Part shown: one piece after another, positions 1 to 12,397 of the stretch | Layout of the letters: the number at the start of each line of letters is the position of its first letter | How positions within the stretch are numbered: the first letter of the stretch is position 1 | Assembly (NCBI RefSeq): GCF_036323735.1 | Contig: NC_086020.1 | Location: 88,174,210-88,238,209 of the forward strand | From: Rattus norvegicus | Lineage: Eukaryota > Chordata > Mammalia > Rodentia > Muridae | Direction: 5' to 3' | Length of the DNA stretch: 64,000 nt | Translations under genes and position numbers: made by a program | The notes under the pieces: model-generated | The model's input: the letters and a program-made list of their open reading frames with translations, nothing else | Databases searched by the model: none | What the model was told of the DNA's origin: nothing

Positions 1-2856
1 ATTTGCTGAAAATGCTATCTTTTTTCCATTGGATGGTTTTGGCTCCTTTGTCAAAAATCAAGTGCCCACAGGTGTGTGGGTTCATTTCTGGATCTTCAAT
101 TCTATTCCATTGGTCTATCTGTCTGTCTCTGTACCAATACCATGCAGTTTTTATCACTATTGCTCTGTAATACTGCTTGAGTTCAGGGATAGTGATTCCC
201 CCTGAAGTCCTTTTATTGTTGAGGATAGTTTTAGCTATCCTGGGTTTTTTGTTATTCCAGATGAATTTGTAAATTTTTCTGTCTAACTCTTTGAAGAATT
301 GGATTGGTATTTTGATGGGGATTGCATTGAATCTGTAGATCGCTTTTGGTAAAATGGCCATTTTTACTATATTAATCCTGCCAATCCATGAGCATGGGAG
401 ATCTTTCTATCTTCTGAGGTCTTCTTCAATTGCTTTCTTCAGTGTCTTGAAGTTCTTATTGTACAGATCTTTTACGTGCTTGGTTAAAGTCACACCGAGG
501 TACCTTATATTATTTGGGTCTATTCTGAAGGGTGTCGTTTCCCTAATTTCTTTCTCGTCTTGTTTCTCTTTTGTGTAGAGGAAGGCTATTGATTTATTTG
601 AGTTAATTTTATACCCAGCCACTTTGCTGAAGTTGTTTACCAGCTTTAGTAGTTCTCTGGTGGAACTTTTGGGATCACTTAAATATACTATCATGTCATC
701 TGCAAATAGTGATATTTTGACCTCTTCTTTTCCGATCTGTATCCCCTTGATCTCCTTTTGTTGTCTGATTGCTCTGGCTAGAACTTCAAGAACTATATTG
801 AATAAGTAGGGAGAGAGTGGGCAGCCTTGTCTAGTCCCTGATTTTAGTGGGATTGCTTCAAGTTTCTCTCCATTTCGTTTAATGTTAGCAACTTGTTTGC
901 TGTATATGGCTTTTACTATGTTTAGGTATGGGCCTTGAATTCCTATTCTTTCCAGGACTTTTATCATGAAGGGGTGTTGAATTTTGTCAAATGCTTTCTC
1001 AGCATCTAATGGAATGATCATGTGGTTCTGTTCTTTCAGTTTGTTTATATAATGGATCACGTTGATGGTTTTCCGTATATTAAACCATCCCTGAATGCCT
1101 GGGATGAAGCCTACTTGATCATGGTGGATGATTGTTTGATGTCCTCTTGAATTCGGTTTGCCAGAATTTTGAGTATTTTTGCGTCGATATTCATAAGGGA
1201 AATTGGTCTGAAGTTCTCTTTCTTTGTTGGGTCTTTGTGTGGTTTAGGTATAAGAGTAATTGTGGCTTCGTAGAAGGAATTCGGGAGTGATCCATCTCTT
1301 TCAATTTTGTGGAATAGTTTGGATAATATTGGTATGAGGTCTTCTATGAAGGTCTGATAGAATTCTTCACTAAACCCATCTGGACCTGGGCTCTTTTTGG
1401 TTGGGAGACCTTTAATGAGTGCTTCTATTTCCTTAGGAGTTATGGGGTTGTTTAAGTGGTTTATCTGTTTGTGATTTAACTTCGGTACCTGGTATTTGTC
1501 TAGGAAATTATCCATTTCCTGTAGATTTTCAAGTTTTGTTGAATATAGGCTTTTATAGTAAGATCTGGTGATTTTTTGAATTTCCTCTGAATCTGTAGTT
1601 ATGTCTCCCTTTTCATTTCTGATTTTGTTAATTTGGACACACTCTCTGTGTCCTCTCGTTAGTCTGGCTAAGGGTTTATCTATCTTGTTGATTTTCTCAA
1701 AGAACCAACTTTTGGTTCTGTTGATTCTTTCTATGGTCCTTTTTGTTTCTACTTGGTTGATTTCAGCTCTGAGGTTGATTATTTCCTGCCTTCTACTCCT
1801 CCTGGGTGTATTTGCTTCTTTTTGTTCTAGAGCTTTTAGGTGTGCTGTCAAGCTGCTGACATATGCTCTTTCCTGTTTCTTTCTGCAGGCACTCAGCGCT
1901 ATGAGTTTTCCTCTTAGCACAGCTTTCATTGTGTCCCATAAGTTTGGGTATGTTGTACCTTCATTTTCATTAAATTCTAAAAAGTTTTTAATTTCTTTCT
2001 TTATTTCTTCCTTGACTAGGTTATCATTGAGTAGAGCATTGTTCAATTTCCACATATATGTGGGCATTCTTCCCTTATTGTTATTGAAGACCAGTTTTAG
2101 GCCGTGGTGGTCTGATAGCACCCATGGGATTATTTCTATCTTTCTGTACCTGTTGAGGCCCGTTTTTTGACCAACTATATGGTCAATTTTGGAGAAAGTA
2201 CCATGAGGGGCTGAGAAGAAGATATATACTTTTGCTTTAGGATAGAATGTTCTATAAATATCTGTTAAGTCCATTTGGCTCATGACTTCTCTTAGTCTGT
2301 CTACGTCTCTGTGTAATTTCTGTTTCCATGATCTGTCCATTGATGAGAGTGGGTTCTTGAAATCTCCCATTATTATTGTGTGAGGTGCAATGTGTGTTTT
2401 GAGCTTTAGTAAGGTTTCTTTTACGTATGTAGGTGCCCTTGTATTTGGGGCATAGATATTTAGGATTGAGAGTTCATCTTGGTGGATTTTTCCTTTGATG
2501 AATATGAAGTGTCCTTCCTTATCTTTTTTGATGACTTTTAATTGAAAATTGATTTTATTTGATATTAGAATGGCTACTCCAGCTTGCTTCTTCTGACCAT
2601 TTGCTTGGAAAGTTGTTTTCCAGCCTTTCACTCTGAGGTAGTGTCTGTCTTTGTCTCTGAGGTGTGTTTCCTGTAGGGAGCAGAATGCAGGGTCCTCATT
2701 GCGTATCCAGTTTGTTAATCTATGTCTTTTTATTGGGGAGTTGAGGCCATTGATGTTGAGAGATATTAAGGAATAGTGATTATTGCTTCCTGTTATAGTC
2801 ATATTTGGATGTGAGGTTATGTTTGTGTGCTTTTCTTCTCTTTGTTTTGTTGCCAA
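1..2856 (-). pseudogene. L1 ORF2 (endonuclease and reverse transcriptase), disrupted and cut by window
   Basis: ORF2p supplies the nicking endonuclease and reverse transcriptase. Reading starts at about 2856, five bases after ORF1. The AP-endonuclease-like N-terminus is readable (SLNINGLNSPIKRHRL, SLQETHL, SDHHGLKL), but the usual GDFNTPLS motif reads GDFKNPLS, losing the Asn expected next to the catalytic Asp. A 1-bp deletion near 1137 (one T of a T-run, compared with 53519-53551) shifts the frame, and a 3-bp deletion lies nearby. The RT domain follows, with the FADD active-site box at 695-706. A TGG to TAG change at 404-406 stops the frame again. The C-terminal part runs off the window at position 1. 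Confidence 0.93.
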
Positions 2857-2861
2857 GACGA

Positions 2862-3916
2862 TTAGTTTCTTGCTTCTTCTAGGGTATAGCTTGCCTCCTT
2901 ATGTTGGGCTTTAGCCTTTATTATCCTTTGTAGTGCTGGATTTGTAGAAAGATATTGTGTAAATTTGGTTTTGTCATGGAATATCTTAGTTTCTCCATCT
3001 ATGTAAATTGAGAGTTTTGCAGGATACAGTAACCTGGGCTGGCACTTGTGTTCTCTTAGGGTCTGTATGACATTGGTCCAGGATCTTCTGGCCTTCATAG
3101 TTTCTGGCGAAAAGTCTGGTGTGATTCTGATAGGTCTGCCTTTATATGTTACTTGACCTTTTTCCCTTACTGCTTTTAATATTCTTTCTTTATTTTGTGC
3201 GTTTGGTGTTTTGACTATTATGTGATGGGAGGTGTTTCTTTTCTGGTCCAATCTATTTGGAGTTCTGTAGGCTTCTTGTATGCCATGGGTATCTCTTTTT
3301 TTAGGTTAGGGAAGTTTTCTTCTATGATTTTGTTGAAGATATTTACTGGTCCTTTGAGCTGGGAGTCTTCACTCTCTTCTATACCTATTATCCTTAGGTT
3401 TGATCTTCTCATTGAGTCCTGGATTTCCTGTATGTTTTGGACCAGTAGCTTTTTCTTCTTTACATTATCTTTGACAGTTGAGTCAATGATTTCTAGGGAA
3501 TCTTCTGCTCCTGAGATTCTCTCGTCCATCTCTTGTATTCTGTTGGTGAGGCTTCTATCTACAACTCCTTGTCTCTTCTTTTGATTTTCTATAGCCAGGG
3601 TTGTTTCCATGTGTTCTTTCTTGATTGCTTCTATTTCCATTTTTAATTCCTTCAACTGTTTGATTGTGTTTTCCTGGAATTCTTTCAGGCATTTTTTGCG
3701 ATTCCTCTCTGTAGGCTTCCATTTGTTCTCTAAGGGAGTTCTCACGTCTTTCTTGAAGTCCTCCAGCATCATGATCAAATATGGTTTTGAAACTAGATCT
3801 TGCTTTTCTGGTGTGTTTGGATATTCCATGTTTATTTTGGTGGGAGAATTGGGCTCCGATGATGCCATGTAGTCTTGGTTTCTGTTGCTTGGGTTCCTGC
3901 GCTTGCCTCCTGCCAT
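2862..3916 (-). pseudogene. L1 ORF1 (RNA-binding chaperone), frameshifted
   Basis: ORF1p is the trimeric RNA-binding chaperone of the L1 RNP. Reading starts at the ATG at 3914-3916 and gives the rat-type N-terminus with NPSNRNQDYMAS and EYPNTPEKQDLVSK, then coiled-coil sequence, then the RRM-type segment around SNLRIIGIEESEDSQLKG. The frame shifts near 3220-3250. The C-terminal part (REKGQVTYKGRPIRITPDFS, then the CTD ending EEARN) continues in another frame to 2862. The copy is about 67 bp shorter than the intact ORF1 at 42075-43196, because it carries one 66-bp length-polymorphism unit instead of two. The frame shift predicts no full-length protein. Confidence 0.92.
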
Positions 3917-4605
3917 CAGATTATCTCTAGTGTTACTTTGTTCTGCTATTTCTGACAGTGGCTAGACTGTCCTATAAGCCTGTGTGTCAGGAGTGCTGTA
4001 GACCTGTTTTCCTGTTTTCTTTCAGCCAGTTATGGGGACAGAGTGTTCTGCTTTCGGGCGTGTAGTTTTTCCTCTCTACAGGTCTTCAGCTGTTCCTGTG
4101 GGCCTGTGTCTTGAGTTCACCAGGCAGGTCACTTGCAGGGGAAAAGTTGGTCCTACCTGAGGTTCCGAGGCTCAAGTGTGCTCGTGGGGTACTGCCTAAG
4201 TCCTCTCTGTGGCAGCAGCAACCGAAAAGATCTGCGCCGCTCTTTCCGGGAGCCTCCGTGCACCAGGGTTCCAGATGGCGTTTGGTGTTTTCCTCTGGCA
4301 TCTGGATGTGCGCAGAGTGCAGTCTCTTCTGGTTTCCCAGGCGTGTCCGCCTCTCTGAAGGTTCAGCTCTCCCTCCCACGGGATTTGGGTGCAGAGAACT
4401 GTTTATCCGGTCTGTTTCCTTCAGGTTCCAAAGGTGTCTCAGGCGCAGGGATCCTGCCGCTCCTGGGCCCTCCCCTACGGGAACCCAGAGGCCTTATACA
4501 GTTGCCTCTTGGGCCAGGGATGTGGGCAGGCGTGGGCAGTTTTGGTGGTCTCCTCCGCTCTGCAGCCTCAGGAGTGCCCACCTGACCAGGCGGTGAGGTC
4601 TCTCC
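3917..4605 (-). promoter_or_regulatory. L1 5' UTR (internal promoter region)
   Basis: This is the GC- and CpG-rich 5' UTR of the minus-strand L1, about 690 bp, ending just before the ORF1 ATG at 3914-3916. It aligns with 41370-42074 in the opposite orientation. In L1 families this region carries an internal RNA polymerase II promoter; activity here is inferred, not visible. Several overlapping frames are open across 4111-4596 on the plus strand, which fits low stop-codon density in GC-rich DNA (see findings). Confidence 0.85.
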
Positions 4606-5129
4606 AAAAATAATTTTTAAGGTGACAAAAAATGCCACTGGTTAAATTTTTCATTTAGTTTTTCTTAAATATAAAAAACTAAACTTTAAAGTATGTACCT
4701 ATATGTCTATAATGCATAGAAATGGGCATATAAAAACAGAGTGTTAACAGCACCATTGAACAAAGTGCAACTCATAAAAGCATCAGGGAGAAGTGAGCCC
4801 TGTCTGTATGTACTATTCAATGTTTTCAATTAGTGAAATAAACAAATTCCTTTCTAAAGGCAGCAATTTAAGCTGTAATATGATCAGATGAGGTGTTTCA
4901 CTCTGCCTTATGAACTTTTTGAATCTGGAGGCAAGGTGGAGGCCTAAGATAGAGGTGCACAGAAAGGTGATCTTCATCTTTCCAGGCTATTCCAATGGCA
5001 AATTGCATAACTAATTAGGCATAACTAATCTCACACAAAGTCACTTAAGCAACTTGATAAGGTATTTGGCCTGTATGATCTATTAATTAAGGGAGTGAGA
5101 CATTTCTTAGAGAGGAACTGCAGTTTAGT
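4606..5129. other. No recognised feature
   Basis: AT-rich sequence upstream of the first L1. I see no long reading frame, no SINE promoter boxes and no recognised repeat here. Confidence 0.6.
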
Positions 5130-5442
5130 GGCTTGAGCAAAGACAACAGACTGGGGTTCGGAAACCCTGTGAGTACATGCTGTAAATGACACCAGGACTA
5201 ACTGCTCGGAGGCAGATCAACTTTACTTGTGGTGATTCAAGCCTTATATAGTCTTGAGGTCTGGGGCTAGGAGCATCCAGGATGGACAAAGGTCACTGGC
5301 AGAATGTGTAATGTACTGAAACAGCCTCTTTAGCATAAAAAGGCTTTCCAAGAATCTCAGGTGTTAGCTGAATGGGTTATTATTGGGAGAAAGGAAGTTG
5401 AACCTGTAATCTAACTAAGGCTACTTGACCTGCAGGTAGAGA

Positions 5443-5497
<55 letters not shown>

Positions 5498-5700
5498 CAG
5501 GGGTCAGGGGGAGACGTGTATGGTGTGGGTGAACGTCCCAGACAAGGTCAGAGAAGGGGAACCCTGTCAATGAAGGGAGTCCTCCATATTGTGCTGAGCC
5601 CCAGAAGGCTATCCTACGATGGTCGACTTCAACCTTATTAGCAGGGCAATACTTGATAGCTTGCATGATAGAGTATTTCAAGTCTAGTCCTATGCTTGAC
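5130..5700 (-). mobile_element. Probable antisense LTR-type interspersed repeat (ERV-derived)
   Basis: Read on the minus strand, the segment near 5210-5260 holds a TATA-like CTATATAAGG followed about 25 bp on by an AAGTAAAGT element resembling a degraded poly(A) signal, a tight spacing seen in rodent ERV2-type LTRs. Parts near 5385-5560 (GAAGTTGAAC and CCCAGACAAGGTCAGAGAAG) recur at 35265-35360, so this is an interspersed family. A (TG)n tract sits inside. Boundaries are approximate and I cannot name the family. Confidence 0.45.
5446..5496. repeat. (TG)n microsatellite
   Basis: About 25 uninterrupted TG dinucleotides, inside the LTR-like repeat. Confidence 0.97.
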
Positions 5701-7116
5701 CACTGGTTTCATAGGGAACGTGAACCTGAATCTCTGGTCAGTGAGAATAGAACTCTGGTCATGGGACAGATCGGTCCTTTTGAGAGTAGGTGATATGTTG
5801 GACCTGATTGTTATTCAGGGCCTGACATTTCCGTGCAGTGTTAAATGTTTGGCCCGTTTTGATAGTTGCTGTTGCTGGTGCATGTTTGCTTCACTTCAGT
5901 AGAGACTTGCATGTTCCAGGTAATGTGGTGATTTTGTCTCCTAAATTTCACAGCCACCTAGATCCATTTCTTCCTCTCTTTGAAAGGACAGTCTCAGACT
6001 GGACACCACTTAGCTTTGAACTCCAGGTCTGAAACATGGAAATAGGAATATTGCTGTGAATCAGAGTGGGCTAGGCATCTCAGTAATGCCCCGACCCCAT
6101 ATTTATGAGAACAAAAGTTGAGCATGTGGATTAAAGACCTCTAGAGCTCCCTCCTTCTTGTGCAAGATCAAAGCCACATGCCTAAGAATTTCTTACACCT
6201 TTATCTACTTATAATCCATATAGATTAAGTATGCTTCTTGAACAAATGTGATTCCAACACGTGACTGTGAATGGGTACCAAGGAGAATGCTATGATGCCT
6301 GAGAGGTTTAAAAAGCCCCACCTCATCCCCCCCCAAAAAAAACTTGTATATTATAAGCCACGTTTGAGAGTAGAATCAGCAGAGACTGGCGTGGCTTTTG
6401 TTTCATGGTATGGACACATGTGAATGAGTAATTAAGTAAAGAGATTTAAAATACAGTTTTGGAGATCTCTGAAATATTTAAGGATAGAACACAGTACTGA
6501 TTTCTAGAGACTTTTAGAAATGAAAGGTAACAATTTTTCAGAAGTCTTCATTGGCCCTTCTTAAGAAGCTACTACTATTGTTTTTCTACTGTAGTAGGAC
6601 CAGAGGGAAGCATTTAGGGTTTGGCTTGTTTTTCCTTGAGGCATATGCTTTGCAAGAGCTCATTGGTGCTGTGCTTGTTCTCTTGCAACCTGTCTAAGAA
6701 ATATGATTTGGCCTAAAGAAGAGACATTTAGACATTTTAACATCTTAGAAAAAAAGTTAAAGAAATTATTTCTTTTGCTGTCTGATGTCTTTCAAAAAGT
6801 GTTACTTGTGTATCAATATCAAACTTGCCTTTTTATTGATTTGCAATATTTTTGACTTGTAGTCAGATTATTAAGAATAACCCATAAGATGATACAGTGA
6901 ATACTGGAACATGGACAGAAGATCTAGAAAGATGAGGGACTCAACTCCCAGAGTGTCACTTAAGAGAATGCAACTAAAATGGAAATGGGTTTCGACAAAC
7001 TGCAACAGAGACAAAGAAATAGATATCAGACTCAGCTATGTAGAAATATGTACATATGCAGGTATATGTATGTATAGGTATGTATAGCTATATATACGTG
7101 TGTGTGTGTATGTGTG

Positions 7117-7151
<35 letters not shown>

Positions 7152-9414
7152 CATACACATAGTTCATCTATGGACCAAAAAGAAAGCACACAGACAGGCA
7201 GAAAGAAACCTGGAAGACCTAGTTCACCAAGGAAGTAAGACTCCCATGACATTTAGAAGGAAAGGACATTGATAGAATAGTGATGGAGTCCTGACCAAAT
7301 ACTAGCTGTGACATTATTACTTGTATCTCTGAGTAAGTGGTGAATTTCTCATCTCTCTGCCAGGTATGGTTCTTACCCACCATGTCTGATCTTATCTGCC
7401 TATGGGTTAAATATGACACAAAATGCATAGTACACATGATCAGCCAGGCTTTCCTTACACACATTCAAAATAACAGATTTCATAGAACACCTAATAGGGA
7501 CATGTGGTCCCCACTAATACAAATAAAAGTAAGTTTTAATTTGGGTTGACTTCCCAAGGTAATTATGATCAAACTAAGTAAAATACATTAATTTTTTGAA
7601 AGCCTACTGGTGATTTTAAAGTAATCTTTTCAAAAATTATATTCCCTTTTGTTTCCCTTAAAAGTTATAAGACAAATTCTTCAAAAAACCAAGCATAACT
7701 ATTTTAATGAAATAAATTTAAATGCCTTTTCCTTGTTTCCTCAAATTTGAAATTCACAGTTTATGCCAAATTTGCTTTCACTTGGTCGTTTACTTAGTAA
7801 ATATTTCAAGCATAAATGAAATATATGGGCACAGAGACGTTTTACCATCCCCTGCTCACTGTAATCCTTAAACATCCCTACATCTGTGACACCTAGAGAG
7901 TAACACATTGACATGTGCATTTACGTACGTGACTACTTAATTTGCTTTGTTAACTAAGATTTCACATACTCTTCCCACATTCGCTGCAATCAAACATGAA
8001 ATGGGTATCATGTAAGATAGAGTAAAGCAAGAAAGGGAAGTGACCCTTAGAGTCATGGACTATGCAAAATGACTCTTTGAAACAACTGGTTCTATTCATA
8101 GATTTATTTTGGAAGAAAATGTTAATCTTTTAGGCATCTAGCAATGTTCACATGAGACAAAATAGGAGCAAATTTTTGTCTTGCACCCTTGAGCATAAGA
8201 TTGCTCACTTAGAGACTACAATTCTCAGTGCTTATAAACAGCATGTCATAGAATTGCATGTGTTTTTTTTTTTTCAATTTGCGTAGTTACTCCTAATAGA
8301 GAGCACCATTCTGCAACCCTTAGTCAGTCTGGTCCTCTGAGATGCAAAGCAAATGTACCAAGATTCATAGAAATGTAAGAAATTATTTACAAGGGCATTT
8401 CTCTACAAGAGGTAGAAGAAAAGTAGTCAGTCAGAGCAAAGCACAGCTGACAAGTGGAAAGAGAAGAGAATGAAGGAGGAAACTCACTATAGCTCTAAAA
8501 GGGTCTCACTCTGGCCTTACATGGGGCTGGAATAATGTTTCCCAAGCTTTCCTGCCATGCCTGGTCACTGCAGCAGATCCTGTGGTGTGGACACTGAAAC
8601 TGGCCAGAAGTCCTTTTCTACCATAGTAGGGTACCTTGAATGGCCAGCTTTTAGCTGCTTGTTGGGAAAGACATCTTGTCTTTAATAGTCATCATAGTAT
8701 CTCCTGAGGCAACAGTATGATACAGTTTTCAAAGTACCATGGAATACTTTGTTATCGTCATTTCATAAATGAGTAGACTCAGAAGATAAATAATATTAAT
8801 GTTTCTCAAATCCAAAATTGTTTTCTCTATACCACAACTGCCTCATGTCAATACACATGTGCATACTTTCACATACTTTATCCTGATGTTTTTATACTTT
8901 CTTGATGAACTATAACATGTCAACATGAAAGTAACTTCCTGGCATGCTTCAATAATAATGACAAAGAACACAGTTTTATTCACATGCCAGAAGTTCTCAG
9001 GGCCTTTCCCTCAGCCTCACCTTTTACTCAGAAAGAAATCACTAACCTCACATTTCCTTTAAATTATTTTATGGATGTTTATATCTGAGTCACTGACACA
9101 TGCAACTCTAAGAAATGGCAGCTGATTTTGTTTACTCATAAAGCATATATTAGAAAATTCCAATTTATACAAATTTCTATTTTGTTTGCTTTCTTTATCA
9201 AGATATTTATGAAATTGGTCCATGTGGGTACATGGGATGTTTTAGCCTACCAAACGGATGAACAATGACTTATTTTCAGTTTCCAATCTCTTTAAAACTG
9301 TTTTAATAAATCTTTTAAATTTTTTGCACCATATTTTGATTATATTCACCCCTCCTCTGCTTCAATCCTCAGATTCAGTGTCATTTTCCTACACATCAAC
9401 CTTCAACTTTTATC

Positions 9415-9415
<1 letters not shown>
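5701..9415. other. Intergenic or intronic sequence without recognised genes
   Basis: About 3.7 kb with no convincing reading frame and no repeat I can name, apart from the TG tract listed separately. Short open frames here have no recognisable protein features. Ancient repeats could be present but are too diverged to call by eye. Confidence 0.55.
7098..7160. repeat. (TG)n microsatellite, imperfect
   Basis: TG repeats with one ATGTGTGA interruption, flanked by alternating TATA and GTAT sequence on both sides. Confidence 0.95.

Positions 9416-9463
<48 letters not shown>
9416..9463. repeat. (TG)n microsatellite abutting the end of an L1
   Basis: About 24 TG units that end roughly 20 bp before recognisable L1 ORF2 sequence begins. 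The 3' side of that L1 is missing, so the microsatellite may mark the rearranged or eroded junction. Confidence 0.95.
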
Positions 9464-9484
9464 TTTCTAAACAATTCAGCATAT

Positions 9485-12392
9485 GTAGAGGTCTTTGATC
9501 CACTGGGATTTGATGCTGTCTCTTTCCCGATAGGTGTTTTTAGCTTTTTTGTCAAAGACCAAGTGACTGTGGGTATGTGGGTTCATTTCTGAGTCATCAG
9601 TTATATTCCATTGATCTGCATGCCTGTCTCTGGACCAATACCTGATGTTTTTAATCACTATAGCTCTGTAGTAGAGTTTGAGGAGAGGGATAGTGATTTC
9701 CCCAGAAGTTCTCTTATTGGTGAAAATAGTTTTTGATATCTTTTTTTTATTGCTCCAAATAATTTTTAGAATTGCTCTTTCTATCTCTGGAAAGATTTTA
9801 GTTGGAATTTTGATGGGATTGCATAGAATCTGTAGATTACTTTTGGTAAGGTGTCCATTTCTACTATGTTAATCCTGCCTATCCATAAGCATGGGCGATC
9901 TTTCCATCTTCTGAGGTCTTCTTCAATTTCTTTCTTCAGAGACTTGAAGTTCTTGTCATACAGATCTTTCACTTTATTGATAAGAATCACACCAAGGTAT
10001 TGTTTGATCTGTGACTATAGTGAACGATATCATTTCTTTAATTTCTTTCTCAGCCTGTTTATCCTTTGAGAAGAGAAAGGCTACTGATTTGTTTGAATTA
10101 ATTTTATATCCAGGCACTTTATTCGAGTTGTTTATCAGGTTTAGGAGTTCTCTGGTAAAATTTTTGAGGTCACTTAAGTATACTATCATATCATCTGCAC
10201 ATACTGAAATTTTCACTTCTTCCTTTCCAATTTGTATCCCTTTGACCTCCTTTTGTTGCCTAATTGCTCTAGCTAGGACTTCAAGTACTATATTGAATAG
10301 ATAATGAGAAAGTGGGCAGCCTTATGTAGTCCCTAATTTTAGTGGGATTGCTTTATGCCTCTCCATTTGGTTTGATGTTTGCTACTGGTTTACTGCATAT
10401 TGCTTTTATTATGTTTAGGTGTGGGCTTTGAATTCCTGATATTTCCAAGACTTTTAACATGGAGGGGTGTTGAATTGTGTCAAATGCTTTCTCAGCATCT
10501 AATGAGAAGATCATGTGGTTTTCTTCTTTGAGTTTGCTTCTAGTAGATTTCATTGATGGATTTCTATATATTGAAACACCCCTGCATCTCAGCAGTGAAG
10601 CCTACTTGATCATGATGGATGATCGTTTTAATTTGTTCTTAGATTCAGTTTGTGAGAATTTTATTGAGTATTTTTCCATTGATATTCATAAGGGAAATTA
10701 GTTTGAACTTCTCATTTTTTGCTGGGTCTTTGTGCGGTTTAGGTATCATAGTAATTGTGGCTTAATAGAACAAATTGGGTAGTGTTTCTTCTGTTTCTAT
10801 TTTGTGGAATAGTTTGAAGAGTATTGGTATTAGGTATTCTTTGAAGGTCTGATAGAATTTTGCACTAAAACCATCTGTTCTTGGGCTTTTTTTGGTTGTG
10901 AGACATTTAATGATTGCTTCTATTCTTTAAGGGGTTAAGGGACATTTAGATGGTTTATCTGATCCTAATTTAATATTGGCACATGGTATCCATGTAGAAA
11001 ATTGTACATTTCACCCAGATTCTTCAGTTTTGTTGACTATAGTCTATTGCAGTAGGATCTGATGATTTTTTTTTAATTTCCTAGGTTTCCATTATGTCTC
11101 CCATTTCATTTCTGATTTTGTTAATTTGGATACCGCCTCTGTACCCTCTGGTTATTCTGGTTAAGGATTTATCTATCTTGTTGATTTTCTCAAAGAACCA
11201 GCTTCTGGTTTTGTTGATTCTTTGTACAGTTCTTTTGTTTCTACTTAGTTGATTTCAGCCCTGAGTTTGATTATTTCCTGTCATCTACTCCTCTTGGGTG
11301 TATTTGCTTCTTTTTCTTCTAGAGCTTTCAGGTAAGCTGTCAAGTTGCTAATATATGCTCTCTCCAGTTTTTTTGTTTTGTTTTGTTTTATTTCTTTGTT
11401 TTTGTTTGGTTTGGTTTGTTTTGTTTTGAGGTACTCAGAGCTATGAGTTTTCCTTTTAGCACTGCTTTCATTGTGTCCCATATGTTTAGGTATGTTGTGT
11501 CTTCATTTTCATTAAATTCTAAAAAGTCTTTAATTTCTTTCTTTATTTCTTCCTTGACCAAATTATCATTGAGTAGAGCATTGTTCAGCATCCATGTATA
11601 TATGGGTTTTCTGTCATTTTTATTATTGAAGAGCAGCCTTGATCTGTGGTAATCTGATAGGATGCATGTGATTACTTCAATCTTCTTGTATCTGTTGAGG
11701 CCTTTTTTTTTCCAATTATATGATCAATTTTGGAGGAGGTACCATGAGGTACTAAGAAGGTATATTCTTTTGTTTTAGGATGAAATGTTCTATAGATATC
11801 TGTTAAATCCATTTGGTTCATAACTTCTGTTAGTTTCTCTATGTCTCTGTTTAGTTTCTGTTTCTATGATCTGTCCATTGATGAGAGTACAGTGTTGTAG
11901 TCTCCAACTATTATTGTATGAGGTGCAATGTGTGCTTTGAGCTTTATTAAAATTTCTTTTATGAATGTGTGTGCCCTTACATTTAGAGCATAGATATTCC
12001 GAATTGAGAGTTCATCTTGGTAGATGTTACCTTTGATGAATATGAAGTGCTCTGCCTTATCTTTTTGATAACCTTTGGTTGAAAGTCAATTTTATTCGAT
12101 GTTAGAATGGCTATTCAACCATGATTCTTGGGACCATTGGCTTGGAAAATTATTTTCTAGCCTTTTATTCTGAGGTAGTGCTTGTCTTTCTCACTGAGGT
12201 ATGTTTTCTGCATGTAGCAAAATGCTGGGTCCTGTATGCATAGCCAGTCTGTAAGTCCACGTTTCTTTATTGAGGAATTGAGCCCATTGATGTTGAGAGA
12301 TATTAAGGAAAAGGGATTGTTGCTTTCCATTATTTTTGTTGTTAGAGGTGGAATTATGTTTGTGTGGCTATCTTCTTTTGGCTGTGTTGAAA
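9485..12392 (-). pseudogene. Degraded L1 ORF2 remnant
   Basis: Fragments of ORF2 read on the minus strand in several frames. RT-domain sequence (KISVCADDMIVYLSDL, with CADD in place of FADD) lies near 10150-10216, the DAEKAFDTIQHPSMLKVLE block near 10440-10510, and the endonuclease-RT linker near 11281-11591. Stops and frameshifts occur every few hundred bases, so no functional protein is possible. The order matches intact L1 ORF2, which supports a single decayed copy rather than scattered pieces. Confidence 0.88.
11365..11440. repeat. TTTTG/TTTGG-rich expansion inside old L1 ORF2
   Basis: A T- and G-rich run of TTTTG-like units occupies the place where younger copies read a short C-rich stretch (compare 1870-1895). 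It looks like local simple-repeat growth after insertion. Confidence 0.7.
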
Positions 12393-12397
12393 GAACA

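Larger units (their letters stand above)
1..4605 (-). mobile_element. L1 retrotransposon, rat type, 5'-complete, 3' end outside window
   Basis: A non-LTR retrotransposon read on the minus strand in the order 5' UTR (4605-3917), ORF1 (3916-2862), ORF2 (2856 to the window edge). The 5' end is placed at about 4605, where similarity to the 5' UTR of the copy starting at 41370 stops; about 20 bases of that copy's start are missing here. The 3' part of ORF2, the 3' UTR and the poly(A) tail lie left of position 1, so its target-site duplication cannot be tested. Both ORFs are broken, so the element cannot mobilise itself. ORF1 residues match rat-type L1 much better than mouse L1. Confidence 0.95.

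Noticed and set aside
1601..2170. 189-codon frame antisense to L1 ORF2, also present at 29814-30383
   Set aside because: It lies opposite the coding strand of ORF2, and its conservation follows from selection on ORF2 itself in the ancestors. No separate promoter or start context is seen.
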